NCBI RefSeq assembly: GCF_000955955.1
Contig: NZ_JYJG01000121.1
Coordinates: 1 to 55,949 of the forward strand
Direction of reading: 5' to 3'
DNA length: 55,949 nucleotides
Source of the DNA: Lentzea aerocolonigenes
GTDB lineage: Bacteria; Actinomycetota; Actinomycetes; Mycobacteriales; Pseudonocardiaceae
The position numbers were made by a program, and so were the translations under genes. The notes below the pieces were generated by a model. It did no database searches. It was given only the letters and a program-made list of their open reading frames with translations, and had not been told where the DNA came from. Of the stretch, positions 34,912 through 43,106 are shown piece by piece. Position 1 is the stretch's first letter. Each line of letters opens with the position of its first letter.

Positions 34912-35354
34912 CCAACTGGACAGTTCTCACCGTCGTGCTGGCCGCGCTCGCGGCCGGCACGACGGCGTGCGGCCCCTCGCCCACGGACATCTCCTTCGAA
35001 CGGGCCACCGACCAAGTTCGCGAGCAGGCCGCGAAACTACGTGACTCCATCAACCACGCGGTCGCCGACGGCCAGGACGAAACGCAGATCGTCCTTCCAC
35101 TCACTGCGGACCAGGAGCTCGGCAGAAGGCGCACCGGGGACGGCTTCGAGATCGACGCGGTGCTCTACGACCACGCCGAGGCCGGGGGAGGCGGGACCTA
35201 CCAACAGGCGAAAGTGCGCCTGTGCGTGCGGTACACGACGCACCAACGCCCCAGCCCGAAGGTGGACCTGTCGGATCTCGACTGCCCGTCGACGCTGCCG
35301 GACACGGTCGACGGTTATGGACGGATCGACCGGACCGTGCGACTGCAGGACTGA
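34908..35354 (+). CDS. Small lipoprotein downstream of the SGNH mosaic protein
   Basis: This 148-residue protein has a lipobox (VLTVVLAALAAGTTAC). The mature part has an amphipathic helix (FERATDQVREQAAKLRDSIN) and a beta-rich part with two Cys (LCVRY, LDCPSTLP). I do not recognise a family. The start GTG overlaps the stop of the SGNH mosaic gene (GTGA), so translation is coupled. It may be a chaperone, inhibitor or anchor for that protein. A terminator follows and closes the cluster. Confidence 0.72.
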   Translation: MTNWTVLTVVLAALAAGTTACGPSPTDISFERATDQVREQAAKLRDSINHAVADGQDETQIVLPLTADQELGRRRTGDGFEIDAVLYDHAEAGGGGTYQQAKVRLCVRYTTHQRPSPKVDLSDLDCPSTLPDTVDGYGRIDRTVRLQD

Positions 35355-35373
35355 ACTGCAGATGAAGGCGCGC

Positions 35374-35398
35374 GAGGCCCGGTCTGACGCCGGGCCTC
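35374..35398 (+). terminator. Terminator closing the secreted-protein cluster
   Basis: A 9-bp perfect GC stem (35374-35382 with 35390-35398) closes a 7-base loop, 20 bases after the lipoprotein stop. Confidence 0.75.
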
Positions 35399-35460
35399 CT
35401 CCGTGTCCAGTCCAGGGATGTTGACCACGGCGAAACGGTCTTGGCCGTAACATCCGCGAC

Positions 35461-37053
35461 GTGCCCAGCAGCCCTGCCGAGCTTCCCGCCGAGGACACCG
35501 ACTCGCTCACGCACGAGGAGCGGGTGGCGCCCACCTGGACCGAGTCGATCGCCCGCACCCTGAGCAGACCGTTCGGCGGTCCGCTCGGTGAGCACGCGCA
35601 GATCGGCAGGCACTGGTTCTGGACGGCGCTGCGGGTGGTGCTGCTGCTCGCCGTGCTGACGTTGCTGGCCGGGTGGGTGCAGAAGTCGCCGTGCATCCAG
35701 CAGTACGTCGACGAGAAGGGCCAGGTCCAGCTGGACTGGCGGGGCAGCAGGCAGTTCACCGCGCTCTGCTACTCCGACACCGTGCCGCTCTACACCGCGG
35801 AACGGCTCGACCAGCGCGGTTCCTTCCCGTACATCACGTCGTGGAAGGACGACGAGGGCAAGCCGACCGAGCACATCAGGTACATGGAGTACCCGGTGAT
35901 CACCGGGGTGTTCATGTGGCTGAACGCGCGGGTGGCGCAGGGGCTGGTGGCGCTCGTTCCCGGCCTGCCGATGACGGTGATCGTGTTCTTCAACGTCACG
36001 GCGTTCTGGCTGGCGGTGGCGTGGCTGGTGACCGTGTTCTCGGTTGCGCGAATAGCACGGAGACGAATGTGGGACGCCGCGCTCGTCGCAGTGTCACCGC
36101 TGGTCATCGTCCACGCGTTCACGAACTTCGACACGATCGCGACGGCGTTCGCCACGGCCGGTCTGCTGGCGTGGGCGCGGAAGAAACCCGCGCTCGCCGG
36201 TGTCCTGATAGGCCTGGGCGGCGCGGCGAAGCTCTATCCGTTGTTCCTGCTCGGGCCGTTGTTGTTGCTGTGCTGGCGTTCTGACCGGCTGAAGGCGGGC
36301 CTCACCACCGCCGCGTCGGCCGTCGGGGCGTGGGCGCTCGTCAACGCCCCGCTCGCGCTGAACCCGACCGCGGCCACGGGGTGGAAGGAGTTCTTCCGCC
36401 TCAACACCGAACGCAACGCCGACCCGGACACGATCTACAACGTGCTGGCGCAGTGGACCGGGTGGCAGGGTTTCGACCCTGGGCTGACGCAGGGGCAGGC
36501 GCCGACCGTCCTCAACACGGTCAGCTCGGTGCTGTTCATAGCGTGTTGTGCCGGCATCGCCTACGTGGCGCTGTCCGCGCCGACCCGGCCGCGGCTCGCG
36601 CAGCTCGGGTTCCTGGTCGTGGCGGCGTTCCTGCTGACGAACAAGGTGTGGAGCCCGCAGTACTCGCTGTGGCTGGTGCCGCTGGCGGTGCTCGCGTTGC
36701 CGCGCTGGAAGCTGCTGCTGGCGTGGATGACGGTCGACGCGCTGGTGTGGGTGCCGCGGATGTACTTCTACCTCGGCACGGACAACAAGGGCCTGCCGAT
36801 CGACTGGTTCCTCGGCGCCGTGCTGCTGCGGGACGCGGCGGTCGTCGCGCTGTGCGTGATCATCGTGAAGGAGATCTACCACCCGGAACGCGACATCGTG
36901 CGTCTCTCTGGCGACCACGACCCGTTGGCCGGTGTCATGGAGGACGCTCCGGACCGGCGGATCGTCACACCCGCACGAGGCGAGCCATCGCACCGAATGC
37001 GGCCGCGTTCGGATGCAGGTGATCACCGGAGTCGAACTCCGGACGCAGTCTGA
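35461..37053 (+). CDS. GT87-like integral membrane glycosyltransferase (Rv0051 type)
   Basis: This 530-residue membrane protein has a cytoplasmic N-tail of about 50 residues and some 11 helices. A periplasmic loop after helix 1 has two Cys (SPCIQQYVDEKG, ALCYSDTVPLY), followed by the GT87-type signature RYMEYPVITGVFMWL and the helix blocks FDTIATAFATAGLLAWARKK and GLGGAAKLYPLFLLGPLL. Family members use polyprenyl-phosphate sugars. It is the counterpart of the mycobacterial gene next to ponA1, here displaced by about 10 kb. The GTG start follows a short leader. The 3' end overlaps the convergent SGNH gene by 89 bases. Confidence 0.86.
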   Translation: MPSSPAELPAEDTDSLTHEERVAPTWTESIARTLSRPFGGPLGEHAQIGRHWFWTALRVVLLLAVLTLLAGWVQKSPCIQQYVDEKGQVQLDWRGSRQFTALCYSDTVPLYTAERLDQRGSFPYITSWKDDEGKPTEHIRYMEYPVITGVFMWLNARVAQGLVALVPGLPMTVIVFFNVTAFWLAVAWLVTVFSVARIARRRMWDAALVAVSPLVIVHAFTNFDTIATAFATAGLLAWARKKPALAGVLIGLGGAAKLYPLFLLGPLLLLCWRSDRLKAGLTTAASAVGAWALVNAPLALNPTAATGWKEFFRLNTERNADPDTIYNVLAQWTGWQGFDPGLTQGQAPTVLNTVSSVLFIACCAGIAYVALSAPTRPRLAQLGFLVVAAFLLTNKVWSPQYSLWLVPLAVLALPRWKLLLAWMTVDALVWVPRMYFYLGTDNKGLPIDWFLGAVLLRDAAVVALCVIIVKEIYHPERDIVRLSGDHDPLAGVMEDAPDRRIVTPARGEPSHRMRPRSDAGDHRSRTPDAV

Positions 37054-37972
37054 GCGGGTCGGCCGGGTCGCGCACGGCGGCGTCGAAGTCGATCGCGTCG
37101 GGGAACTCGGCGCGGATCTGCTCGTTCAGCCGCTGACGCTGCTGTTCGCGCGCCTCCGTCCAGTTCGTCCAGCCGCGCCACGGGGTCAGCGTGCCCACGA
37201 TCAGCTGCACGCCCCGGCCCTGGCAGTGCATCCGAATCGCGCGAACACCTTTGATGAGGTCGTCCGCGCTGATGTCGTCGTGCTGGATGTCGTTGATGCC
37301 ACCGAGCAGCACGACCTTGCGCACCTCGCCGCTGTGCAGGGCGTCCCGGATCACCCTGGTCGTCATCGGGTCGTTGCCGCTGACCAGGCCGTTGCCGATG
37401 ATGCCGGCGTTGAGGACCGCGAGGTCGGTCTGGACCAGGGACGGCCAGTTCGCCTCCCGGTCGCCCTCGGTGATCGAGTCGCCGAGCATCACCACCGCGC
37501 CCGGTGCCGTGAAGCCCGCGACCTCGACCCTGGACACGAGACAGAGGTACGAGCCCGTCGACGTGAGATTGCGGTTCGCGCGCGCCTGACACTGAGTGCC
37601 GGCCGGCGCATACGTGTTGATCTCCAGGGTTTTCGTCACCGTCAGCCGCACGGTGTCGCTGTAGACCTCTTCGCGTGGCGGGACGGTGATGACACGGGAG
37701 TCGCCGAACGTCAGCTGCCGCGTCTCGCCGTTCGCGCTGACGGAGGCCTGTTCGACGCGCACCGGCTGGTCGCTCATCAGGTTCGACAGCCGGACGCGGA
37801 CCGACGTGCCGGCCGCACCGAGGTGCACGGTCGTCCGCACGTGCTGGTCCGGCACCGCGGCGGAGATGGACGGCACCGCCTGCCACACCGGCAGCCAGCG
37901 GCTCGGCTCAGACCGCTCCGGTGCTCCGCAGGCGCAGACCAGGAACAGCGCCAGGACGATGATCACCCTCAC
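36965..37972 (-). CDS. SGNH/GDSL-type hydrolase lipoprotein
   Basis: This is a roughly 335-residue exported esterase. The GTG at 37972 gives a short lipoprotein signal (VIIVLALFLVCAC); a longer start at 38008 is possible. An N-terminal beta domain (TVHLGAAGTSVRVRLSNL) precedes the SGNH core with VVMLGDSITEG (Ser nucleophile), GGINDI and DHLHPN (catalytic Asp/His). This two-domain layout is typical of actinobacterial acyl-esterases. The start lies inside the 3' end of the upstream GT87-like gene, so the two are coupled. The whole nfo-GT87-SGNH set is read on the minus strand. Confidence 0.85.
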   Translation of the reverse strand: MRVIIVLALFLVCACGAPERSEPSRWLPVWQAVPSISAAVPDQHVRTTVHLGAAGTSVRVRLSNLMSDQPVRVEQASVSANGETRQLTFGDSRVITVPPREEVYSDTVRLTVTKTLEINTYAPAGTQCQARANRNLTSTGSYLCLVSRVEVAGFTAPGAVVMLGDSITEGDREANWPSLVQTDLAVLNAGIIGNGLVSGNDPMTTRVIRDALHSGEVRKVVLLGGINDIQHDDISADDLIKGVRAIRMHCQGRGVQLIVGTLTPWRGWTNWTEAREQQRQRLNEQIRAEFPDAIDFDAAVRDPADPLRLRPEFDSGDHLHPNAAAFGAMARLVRV

Positions 37973-39323
37973 GAGTGAAGTCTGCGCGATCGTCGTCCGT
38001 AACGTCACGCGACTTGAGGAACACGACGAACAACGCCACCAGCAACGCCGCCCGGCCCCACACGCCGACCATGACGGCCTGGGCGGAGAGGCTGTCGTAG
38101 ATCCCGGCCGGCTGCCCGAACTCGATCGCCCAGAACCAGCGGAAGATCCCGATCCCCATCGCCAGGTCGGCCACGAAGTACGCGAACACCCACATCAACC
38201 GCACCCGGATCAGCACGAAGAACGGCACCAGCCACAGCGTGTACTGCGGTGAGTGGACCTTGTGCAGCAGCATGAAGCCGCACAGCATCGCGCCGGAGAC
38301 CGGAATCCACGGGTAGGTGCCCTCGCGCCGGAACCGCAGCCAGCCGTAGCCGGCGGCGATCGCGAACGAGACCAGGATCGCGATCGGCGAGACGACGCCG
38401 ACCAGGTCCTGCATCGGGTCGTCGCCCAGGAACGGCCGCAGGCCCCAGTACCAGATCGAGTTGGTCGTGATGTCGACCCGGCGCAACTGCTGGAACTCGA
38501 ACGACGCCATCCAGCCGTCGTAGCCCGCGACCGCGAAGGGCAGGTTGACCAGCACGACCGTGACGACGGACGCGAGCGCGACCTTCACCGCGCCCGCGAT
38601 GTCGACCTTCTTGCCCGCCGGCATCTCCTGGCCGCGCCAGCCGCCCGTGGCGACGAAGAGCATCAGCGGCAGCACGAACGCCGCCGGGTAGACCTTGAAC
38701 GCGAACCCCAGACCGAGCAGCACCGACGCGACCGTCGCCCGTTCGACCAACGGCCGGTTCCAGCGGTGCACCACGTAGACCGCGGCCACCGAGCACAGCG
38801 CGACCGGCAGGTCCCAGTTGTGGAACGCGTAGAGGATCAACGGCGGCCCTATCGCCCACAGCAGGGCGCGCCAGCGGGCGAGCTTGCCCAGCAACCAGCC
38901 CGTGAGCAGGCCGAACGGCGCCAGCAGCAGCGAGGAGAAGAGCAGGTACTCGGCGTCGTTGTGGGCGAAGATCGCTCCCGCCCAGATCAGCAGGCCGCTG
39001 AGCACCGGGTACTCGACGGAACCCCCGACCAGGATGCCCTTGTCGTTGATGCCGCCCTCGACGTACGGGAAGACGTGCCGGTCGATGTCGCGCCCGATCC
39101 ACAGGTGCTGGATGTCGGAGTAGCAGACCTCTTCCTTGTTGCGCTCGTCGTAGTCGGGCTGCGAGCGGCCCCACTGGTCGAACGCCGGACCGGTGCAGCG
39201 GTCCTTGTTGATGAAGCCGAGCAGCAGCGTCAACCCGCACAGCAGTACGAGGACGACGGCGGCGGGTCTGCCGAAGCGGCTCGCGGAACGCCCCGTGTCA
39301 TCGTGCTCGGGCGTCACGCTCAC
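37908..39323 (-). CDS. Second GT87-like integral membrane glycosyltransferase
   Basis: This roughly 471-residue multi-helix membrane protein is related to the GT87-like protein at 35461-37053. They share the Cys-containing loop (KDRCTGPAFDQWG, EVCYSDIQHL), the motif VEYPVLSGLLIW and the pattern LLGLGFAFKVYPAAFVLPL. The GTG at 39323 (MSVTPEHDDTG) is chosen because the frame before it runs through the nfo gene, whose stop lies 18 bases upstream. It is co-transcribed with nfo and the SGNH lipoprotein gene. It may supply the glycan that the SGNH enzyme deacylates; this is inference. Confidence 0.82.
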   Translation of the reverse strand: MSVTPEHDDTGRSASRFGRPAAVVLVLLCGLTLLLGFINKDRCTGPAFDQWGRSQPDYDERNKEEVCYSDIQHLWIGRDIDRHVFPYVEGGINDKGILVGGSVEYPVLSGLLIWAGAIFAHNDAEYLLFSSLLLAPFGLLTGWLLGKLARWRALLWAIGPPLILYAFHNWDLPVALCSVAAVYVVHRWNRPLVERATVASVLLGLGFAFKVYPAAFVLPLMLFVATGGWRGQEMPAGKKVDIAGAVKVALASVVTVVLVNLPFAVAGYDGWMASFEFQQLRRVDITTNSIWYWGLRPFLGDDPMQDLVGVVSPIAILVSFAIAAGYGWLRFRREGTYPWIPVSGAMLCGFMLLHKVHSPQYTLWLVPFFVLIRVRLMWVFAYFVADLAMGIGIFRWFWAIEFGQPAGIYDSLSAQAVMVGVWGRAALLVALFVVFLKSRDVTDDDRADFTREGDHRPGAVPGLRLRSTGAV

Positions 39324-39340
39324 CACCCCGTGCACCCGCG

Positions 39341-40111
39341 TCACCGACCAGCGCGGTCGCGGAGGAACGCGATGTCGTCGGCCTGACCCTCGTCGGGTGT
39401 CTCGACCACGACGGGGCATCCGGCGGTGGCGACCACGGCCACCAGCTGGTCCGCGTCGATCGTGCCGGTCTTGATGTTGTCGTGCCGGTCGCGCGAGGAG
39501 CCGAACTCGTCGCGCGAGCTGTTGAGATGCACGAGGTCGATGCGGCCGGTGATCGCCTTGACCCGCTCGACGATGCCGACCAGGTCCTCACCGGCGGCGA
39601 ACGCGTGGCAGGTGTCGAGGCAGAAGCCCTGGCCGAACTCGCCCACCGCGTCCCAGAGGCGCTTGATGTTGTCGAACGAGCGCGCCATGGCGTTGTCGCC
39701 GCCCGCGGTGTTCTCGATCAGGATCGGGACCGCGAAGCCGCCCTCGGCGACCTGGCGCTCGAAGAACTTGCGCCAGTTCGCGAAGCCCTCTGCCGGGTCC
39801 TCGCCCTTGGTGACGTGCCCGCCGTGCACGATCAGGCCCTTCGCGCCCACGGTCGCGGCGGCCTCGGCGTGCTGGAGCACGTTCTTGCGGCTGGGAATCC
39901 GGATCTTGTTGTTCAGCGACGCGATGTTGATCATGTACGGGGCGTGGATGAACACGTCCAGGTCGGAGGCGAGCAGGGCCTCCGTCTGCGGATGAGGTTT
40001 GGGCTTCTTCCAGCCCTGGGGATCCGACAGGAAGAACTGGACGACCTCGGCCCCGCGTTCGGCAGCGGCACCGACGGGGTCGTCGTCGCGAACATGGGCC
40101 CCGATGCGCAT
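39341..40111 (-). CDS. nfo: Endonuclease IV (AP endonuclease)
   Basis: This 256-residue DNA-repair enzyme cuts at abasic sites, using three zinc ions in a TIM barrel. Zinc ligands are visible in VFIHAPYMINIAS, LIVHGGHVTKGED, ILIENTAGG, FCLDTCHAFAAG and VHLNSSRDEFGSSRDRHDN, and in a final Glu in VVETPDEGQ. The ATG start gives the standard MRIGAHV. It heads the minus-strand group with the GT87-like and SGNH genes, an unusual pairing for a repair gene. Confidence 0.95.
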   Translation of the reverse strand: MRIGAHVRDDDPVGAAAERGAEVVQFFLSDPQGWKKPKPHPQTEALLASDLDVFIHAPYMINIASLNNKIRIPSRKNVLQHAEAAATVGAKGLIVHGGHVTKGEDPAEGFANWRKFFERQVAEGGFAVPILIENTAGGDNAMARSFDNIKRLWDAVGEFGQGFCLDTCHAFAAGEDLVGIVERVKAITGRIDLVHLNSSRDEFGSSRDRHDNIKTGTIDADQLVAVVATAGCPVVVETPDEGQADDIAFLRDRAGR

Positions 40112-40245
40112 GACGAGGAGGGTAGTCGGGAGGCATAACGCGACCGCAGCCGCCGCCGATAGGAGTAATTGCGAAAACTGGGGATGGTCTACGTCACGAC
40201 CAGCGCCTACGGTCGTTACTACTAGAGAGTAGGAAAGGGGTTGGC

Positions 40246-41175
40246 ATGCGACTGCTGAGCGTCACCGCCGCGACGCTTCTGGCGCTGGCATCCGCCACTG
40301 TCGGCATCACTCCGGCCACGGCAGCGGATCCCATCGTCGTGGGCAGTTGCGCCACGTCGGTGCAGGGCACGCCGGGCACCCCCGTCTCGCTCAGCCCCGC
40401 GGCCGTCACCCAGCCCATCACCGACCTGATCAGGGCGATCCCGCTGCTCGGCCCGCCGCTCGTCAAGCCGTTCCAGGACGCGTTCGCGCAGGGCAAACCG
40501 ATTCCGATCGGTGCGGTGCAGACCGGTACGACCACCATCTCCGGCGCCACCATCGCGAACGCCGTGGTCGCCGAACTGAGGAAGCTGCCGCTGCTCGGGC
40601 CGATCATCGGCACGCTCGACCAGACCGTGCGCTCGACGCTCACCAGCGGCTGCAACGTCGTCGTGACGGGCGTGAACCAGGTCGCGGCACCCGTCCAGGA
40701 CGGCGCCAAGGCCGTCGCGGACGCGTCGCAACAAGCCGTGCAGCTGCCGGGTGCGCCGAAGCCGCCGGGCCAGCAGCCCCAGCCCCAGCCGGGCACGCAG
40801 CCCGGTCAGCCGGGTGTGACTCCCGGCACACCCGGAGCGGTGCCGGGCGCGCCGAGCAACCGCGACTTCTCCCTCTACTCGCTCAGCGGCAACTTCGGCC
40901 GCGTGCCGCTGTTCACCTACGGCTCGCTGCCGTTCGCGATGCCCGGCCTCTACTCGCCGTCGCCCGGCGTGCGCTACGGCTCGCAGGTTCCCCGTGCCTC
41001 CAACGGAAACGGCGTGGACGGCGACGAGGTGCTGGCGGCCGGCCGTGCGACGGCACTGCCCAGGCTCGGCGGTCCCGGCGGCGTCGGCGTTCCGGTGCTG
41101 CTCGCGGTGCTGATGCTGGCCTGCGTGACGGGTGCGCTGGTGCGGACCTGGGTGCTCCGCCGCACCCCTGCGTAG
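40246..41175 (+). CDS. Secreted/anchored protein with proline-rich linker
   Basis: This 309-residue exported protein is of unknown family. The signal peptide (LLSVTAATLLALASATVGIT) is followed by a conserved-looking globular region of about 130 residues (PITDLIRAIPLLGPPLVKPF repeated in pattern as LRKLPLLGPIIGTLDQTV). A Pro/Gln/Gly-rich linker (residues 170-205) and a C-terminal membrane helix (VPVLLAVLMLACVTGALV) with a short basic tail come next. It probably spans the wall from a membrane anchor. AAAGGGG precedes the ATG. It lies upstream of rpsF but is likely separate from it. Confidence 0.75.
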   Translation: MRLLSVTAATLLALASATVGITPATAADPIVVGSCATSVQGTPGTPVSLSPAAVTQPITDLIRAIPLLGPPLVKPFQDAFAQGKPIPIGAVQTGTTTISGATIANAVVAELRKLPLLGPIIGTLDQTVRSTLTSGCNVVVTGVNQVAAPVQDGAKAVADASQQAVQLPGAPKPPGQQPQPQPGTQPGQPGVTPGTPGAVPGAPSNRDFSLYSLSGNFGRVPLFTYGSLPFAMPGLYSPSPGVRYGSQVPRASNGNGVDGDEVLAAGRATALPRLGGPGGVGVPVLLAVLMLACVTGALVRTWVLRRTPA

Positions 41176-41222
41176 TCGCCGGACGCGCTCTGTTAACCTT
41201 CTTCAGTTGCTGACGCGACGAC

Positions 41223-41264
41223 CCTCCTGCCACGGAAAGCCCGTGGCCGCGAGTCCACAGGAGG
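41223..41264 (+). promoter_or_regulatory. rpsF leader structure masking the Shine-Dalgarno (candidate S6:S18 autoregulatory element)
   Basis: CCTCCTG (41223-41229) can pair with CAGGAGG (41258-41264), which contains the rpsF ribosome site. Nested inside is a hairpin CCACGG/CCGTGG (41230-41235 with 41241-41246), followed by CCGCGAG in the single-stranded part. S6:S18 leaders in many bacteria sequester the SD and carry a conserved CCG. Binding here is inferred. Confidence 0.5.
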
Positions 41265-41276
41265 TGAGTGGTCCTC

Positions 41277-41651
41277 ATGCGTCATTACGAAGTGATGGTC
41301 ATCCTCGACCCCAGTCTCGACGAGCGCACGATCGCGCCGTCTCTCGACACGTTCCTCAACGTCATCCGCACCACGGGCGGCAACGTTGAGAAGGTCGAGG
41401 TGTGGGGCAAGCGCCGGTTGAGCTTCGAGATCAACAAGAACAGCGAGGGCATCTACGCGGTGCTCGACCTGACCTCGACGCCTGACGCGGTGAAGGAACT
41501 GGACCGCCAGCTCGGTCTGCAGGAGACGGTGCTCCGGACGAAGGTCCTGCGCCGCGAGCCCGCCAAGGCTGCCAAGTTGGCTGCCAAGGCTGCTGCCAGG
41601 TCGGACGCCCAGGCCGCCAAGTCGGCTGCCAGGGCCGCCGCCAGGGCCTGA
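41277..41651 (+). CDS. rpsF: Ribosomal protein bS6 with C-terminal Ala/Lys/Arg tail
   Basis: This 124-residue small-subunit protein partners bS18. The core [18 protein letters not shown] and [20 protein letters not shown] is typical. After about residue 96 a tail of roughly 28 residues rich in Ala, Lys and Arg ([19 protein letters not shown]) follows; mycobacterial S6 lacks it. The ATG at 41277 gives the conserved start; the in-frame GTG at 41268 is too close to the ribosome site. It heads the rpsF-ssb-rpsR-rplI operon. Confidence 0.95.
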   Translation: MRHYEVMVILDPSLDERTIAPSLDTFLNVIRTTGGNVEKVEVWGKRRLSFEINKNSEGIYAVLDLTSTPDAVKELDRQLGLQETVLRTKVLRREPAKAAKLAAKAAARSDAQAAKSAARAAARA

Positions 41652-41680
41652 CGAACCTCGATTAGGGGAGCTCCCAAGAC

Positions 41681-42190
41681 ATGGCTGGTGAGACGACGAT
41701 CACGGTAGTCGGAAACCTGACTGCCGACCCCGAACTCCGCTTCACCCAGAGCGGTGCCGCGGTGGCCTCCTTCACGGTCGCCTCCACGCCCCGCACCTTC
41801 GACCGCCAGTCCGGCGAGTGGAAGGACGGCGAAGCGCTGTTCCTGCGGTGCAACGTGTGGCGGCAGGTCGCCGAGAACGTGGCCGAGTCGCTCACCCGCG
41901 GTTCGCGAGTGCTCGTCACCGGGCGACTGCGCCAGCGTTCCTTCGAGACGAAGGAAGGCGAGAAGCGCACGGTGGTGGAGCTGGAGGTCGACGAGATCGG
42001 CCCCTCGCTGCGCTACGCGACCGCGAAGGTCAACAAGGTCAGCCGTGGAGACGGCGGCGGTGGCGGCGGCTTCGGCGGCGGCGGCGGTCAGCAGTCTCGC
42101 GGCGGTGGCGGTGGCGCTCCGGCAGACGACCCGTGGGGTTCCGCCCCGCCGGCCGGCTCCGGCGGCTTTGCCGACGAGCCCCCCTTCTAG
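41681..42190 (+). CDS. ssb: Single-stranded DNA-binding protein
   Basis: This 169-residue protein has an OB-fold N-terminal domain ([41 protein letters not shown]). A glycine-rich linker (residues 125-150) follows, and an acidic C-terminal tip ends ADEPPF, the docking site for replication and repair partners. Its place between rpsF and rpsR is standard. Confidence 0.96.
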   Translation: MAGETTITVVGNLTADPELRFTQSGAAVASFTVASTPRTFDRQSGEWKDGEALFLRCNVWRQVAENVAESLTRGSRVLVTGRLRQRSFETKEGEKRTVVELEVDEIGPSLRYATAKVNKVSRGDGGGGGGFGGGGGQQSRGGGGGAPADDPWGSAPPAGSGGFADEPPF

Positions 42191-42248
42191 ACCGACTGCA
42201 CCGGTCATCCAGTACTTCATTCACTGCGTATCCAGGAGTTAGAGACAC

Positions 42249-42488
42249 ATGGCCAAGCCGCCTGTGCGCAAGCCCAAGAAGAAGGTCTGCGCCTTCTGCA
42301 AGGACAAGAGCGCGTCCCTGATCGACTACAAGGACACGACGCTGCTGCGGAAGTTCATCTCCGACCGCGGCAAGATCCGTGCCCGCCGCGTCACCGGCAA
42401 CTGCTCGCAGCACCAGCGCGACGTCGCTGTTGCCGTGAAGAACGCCCGTGAGATGGCCCTGCTGCCCTACACCTCGACCGCTCGCTAA
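42249..42488 (+). CDS. rpsR: Ribosomal protein bS18, zinc-binding form
   Basis: This 79-residue protein has VCAFCKDK and NCSQH, so it retains the Cys/His zinc set (C+ form). The core [20 protein letters not shown] is typical. Actinobacteria often keep a second, zinc-free S18 elsewhere for zinc starvation; none is in the window. Confidence 0.96.
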   Translation: MAKPPVRKPKKKVCAFCKDKSASLIDYKDTTLLRKFISDRGKIRARRVTGNCSQHQRDVAVAVKNAREMALLPYTSTAR

Positions 42489-42506
42489 GAGAAGGGAACT
42501 TTTGCG

Positions 42507-42965
42507 ATGAAGCTCATCCTCACCGCTGACGTTTCCGGCCTTGGCGCGCCCGGCGACATCGTCGAGGTCAAGGACGGCTACGGCCGCAACTACCTGCTCC
42601 CGCGCGGTCTCGCGATCGTCGCGACCCGCGGTGCGCAGAAGCAGATCCAGGTCATCACCCGCGCGCAGGACACCCGCCGCGTGCGCGACCTGGACCACGC
42701 CAAGGAGCTCAAGGCCAAGCTCGAGGGCCTGGGCGGCGTGACGCTGACCGCGAAGGCTGCGGCCGGCTCGAACAAGCTGTTCGGCTCGATCACGACCGCT
42801 GACGTTGCGGCGGCCGTGAAGAAGGCCGCGTCCGGCCTCGTGCTGGACAAGCGCGCCATCGAGCTGCCGGGTCACATCAAGACGACCGGCAAGCACTCGG
42901 TGACGGTTCGCCTCCACCCCGAGGTCACCGTCGCTCTCCCGCTGGTTGTTACCGCCGGCGAGTAA
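42507..42965 (+). CDS. rplI: Ribosomal protein bL9
   Basis: This 152-residue large-subunit protein has the N-terminal block [19 protein letters not shown] and [18 protein letters not shown] long central helix is followed by a C-terminal domain ([18 protein letters not shown]). It is the last gene of the ribosomal cluster; a strong terminator follows. Confidence 0.97.
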   Translation: MKLILTADVSGLGAPGDIVEVKDGYGRNYLLPRGLAIVATRGAQKQIQVITRAQDTRRVRDLDHAKELKAKLEGLGGVTLTAKAAAGSNKLFGSITTADVAAAVKKAASGLVLDKRAIELPGHIKTTGKHSVTVRLHPEVTVALPLVVTAGE

Positions 42966-43030
42966 GCACCGCAACGCGAACCGCGTGACGTGACCTCCTC
43001 GGGGGCACTTCACGCTGGTTGCGATTGCTG

Positions 43031-43070
43031 AAGCGCCGCCTACCCGGAATGCTCCGGGTGGGTGGCGCTT
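43031..43070 (+). terminator. Terminator of the rpsF-rplI operon
   Basis: An 18-bp stem with two G-U pairs (43031-43048 with 43053-43070) closes a 4-base loop and is followed by a short pyrimidine-rich stretch, 65 bases after the rplI stop. Confidence 0.85.
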
Positions 43071-43106
43071 TCGCTCGTTCGGACCAGCACCGCCCTGTCC
43101 ACTTCC

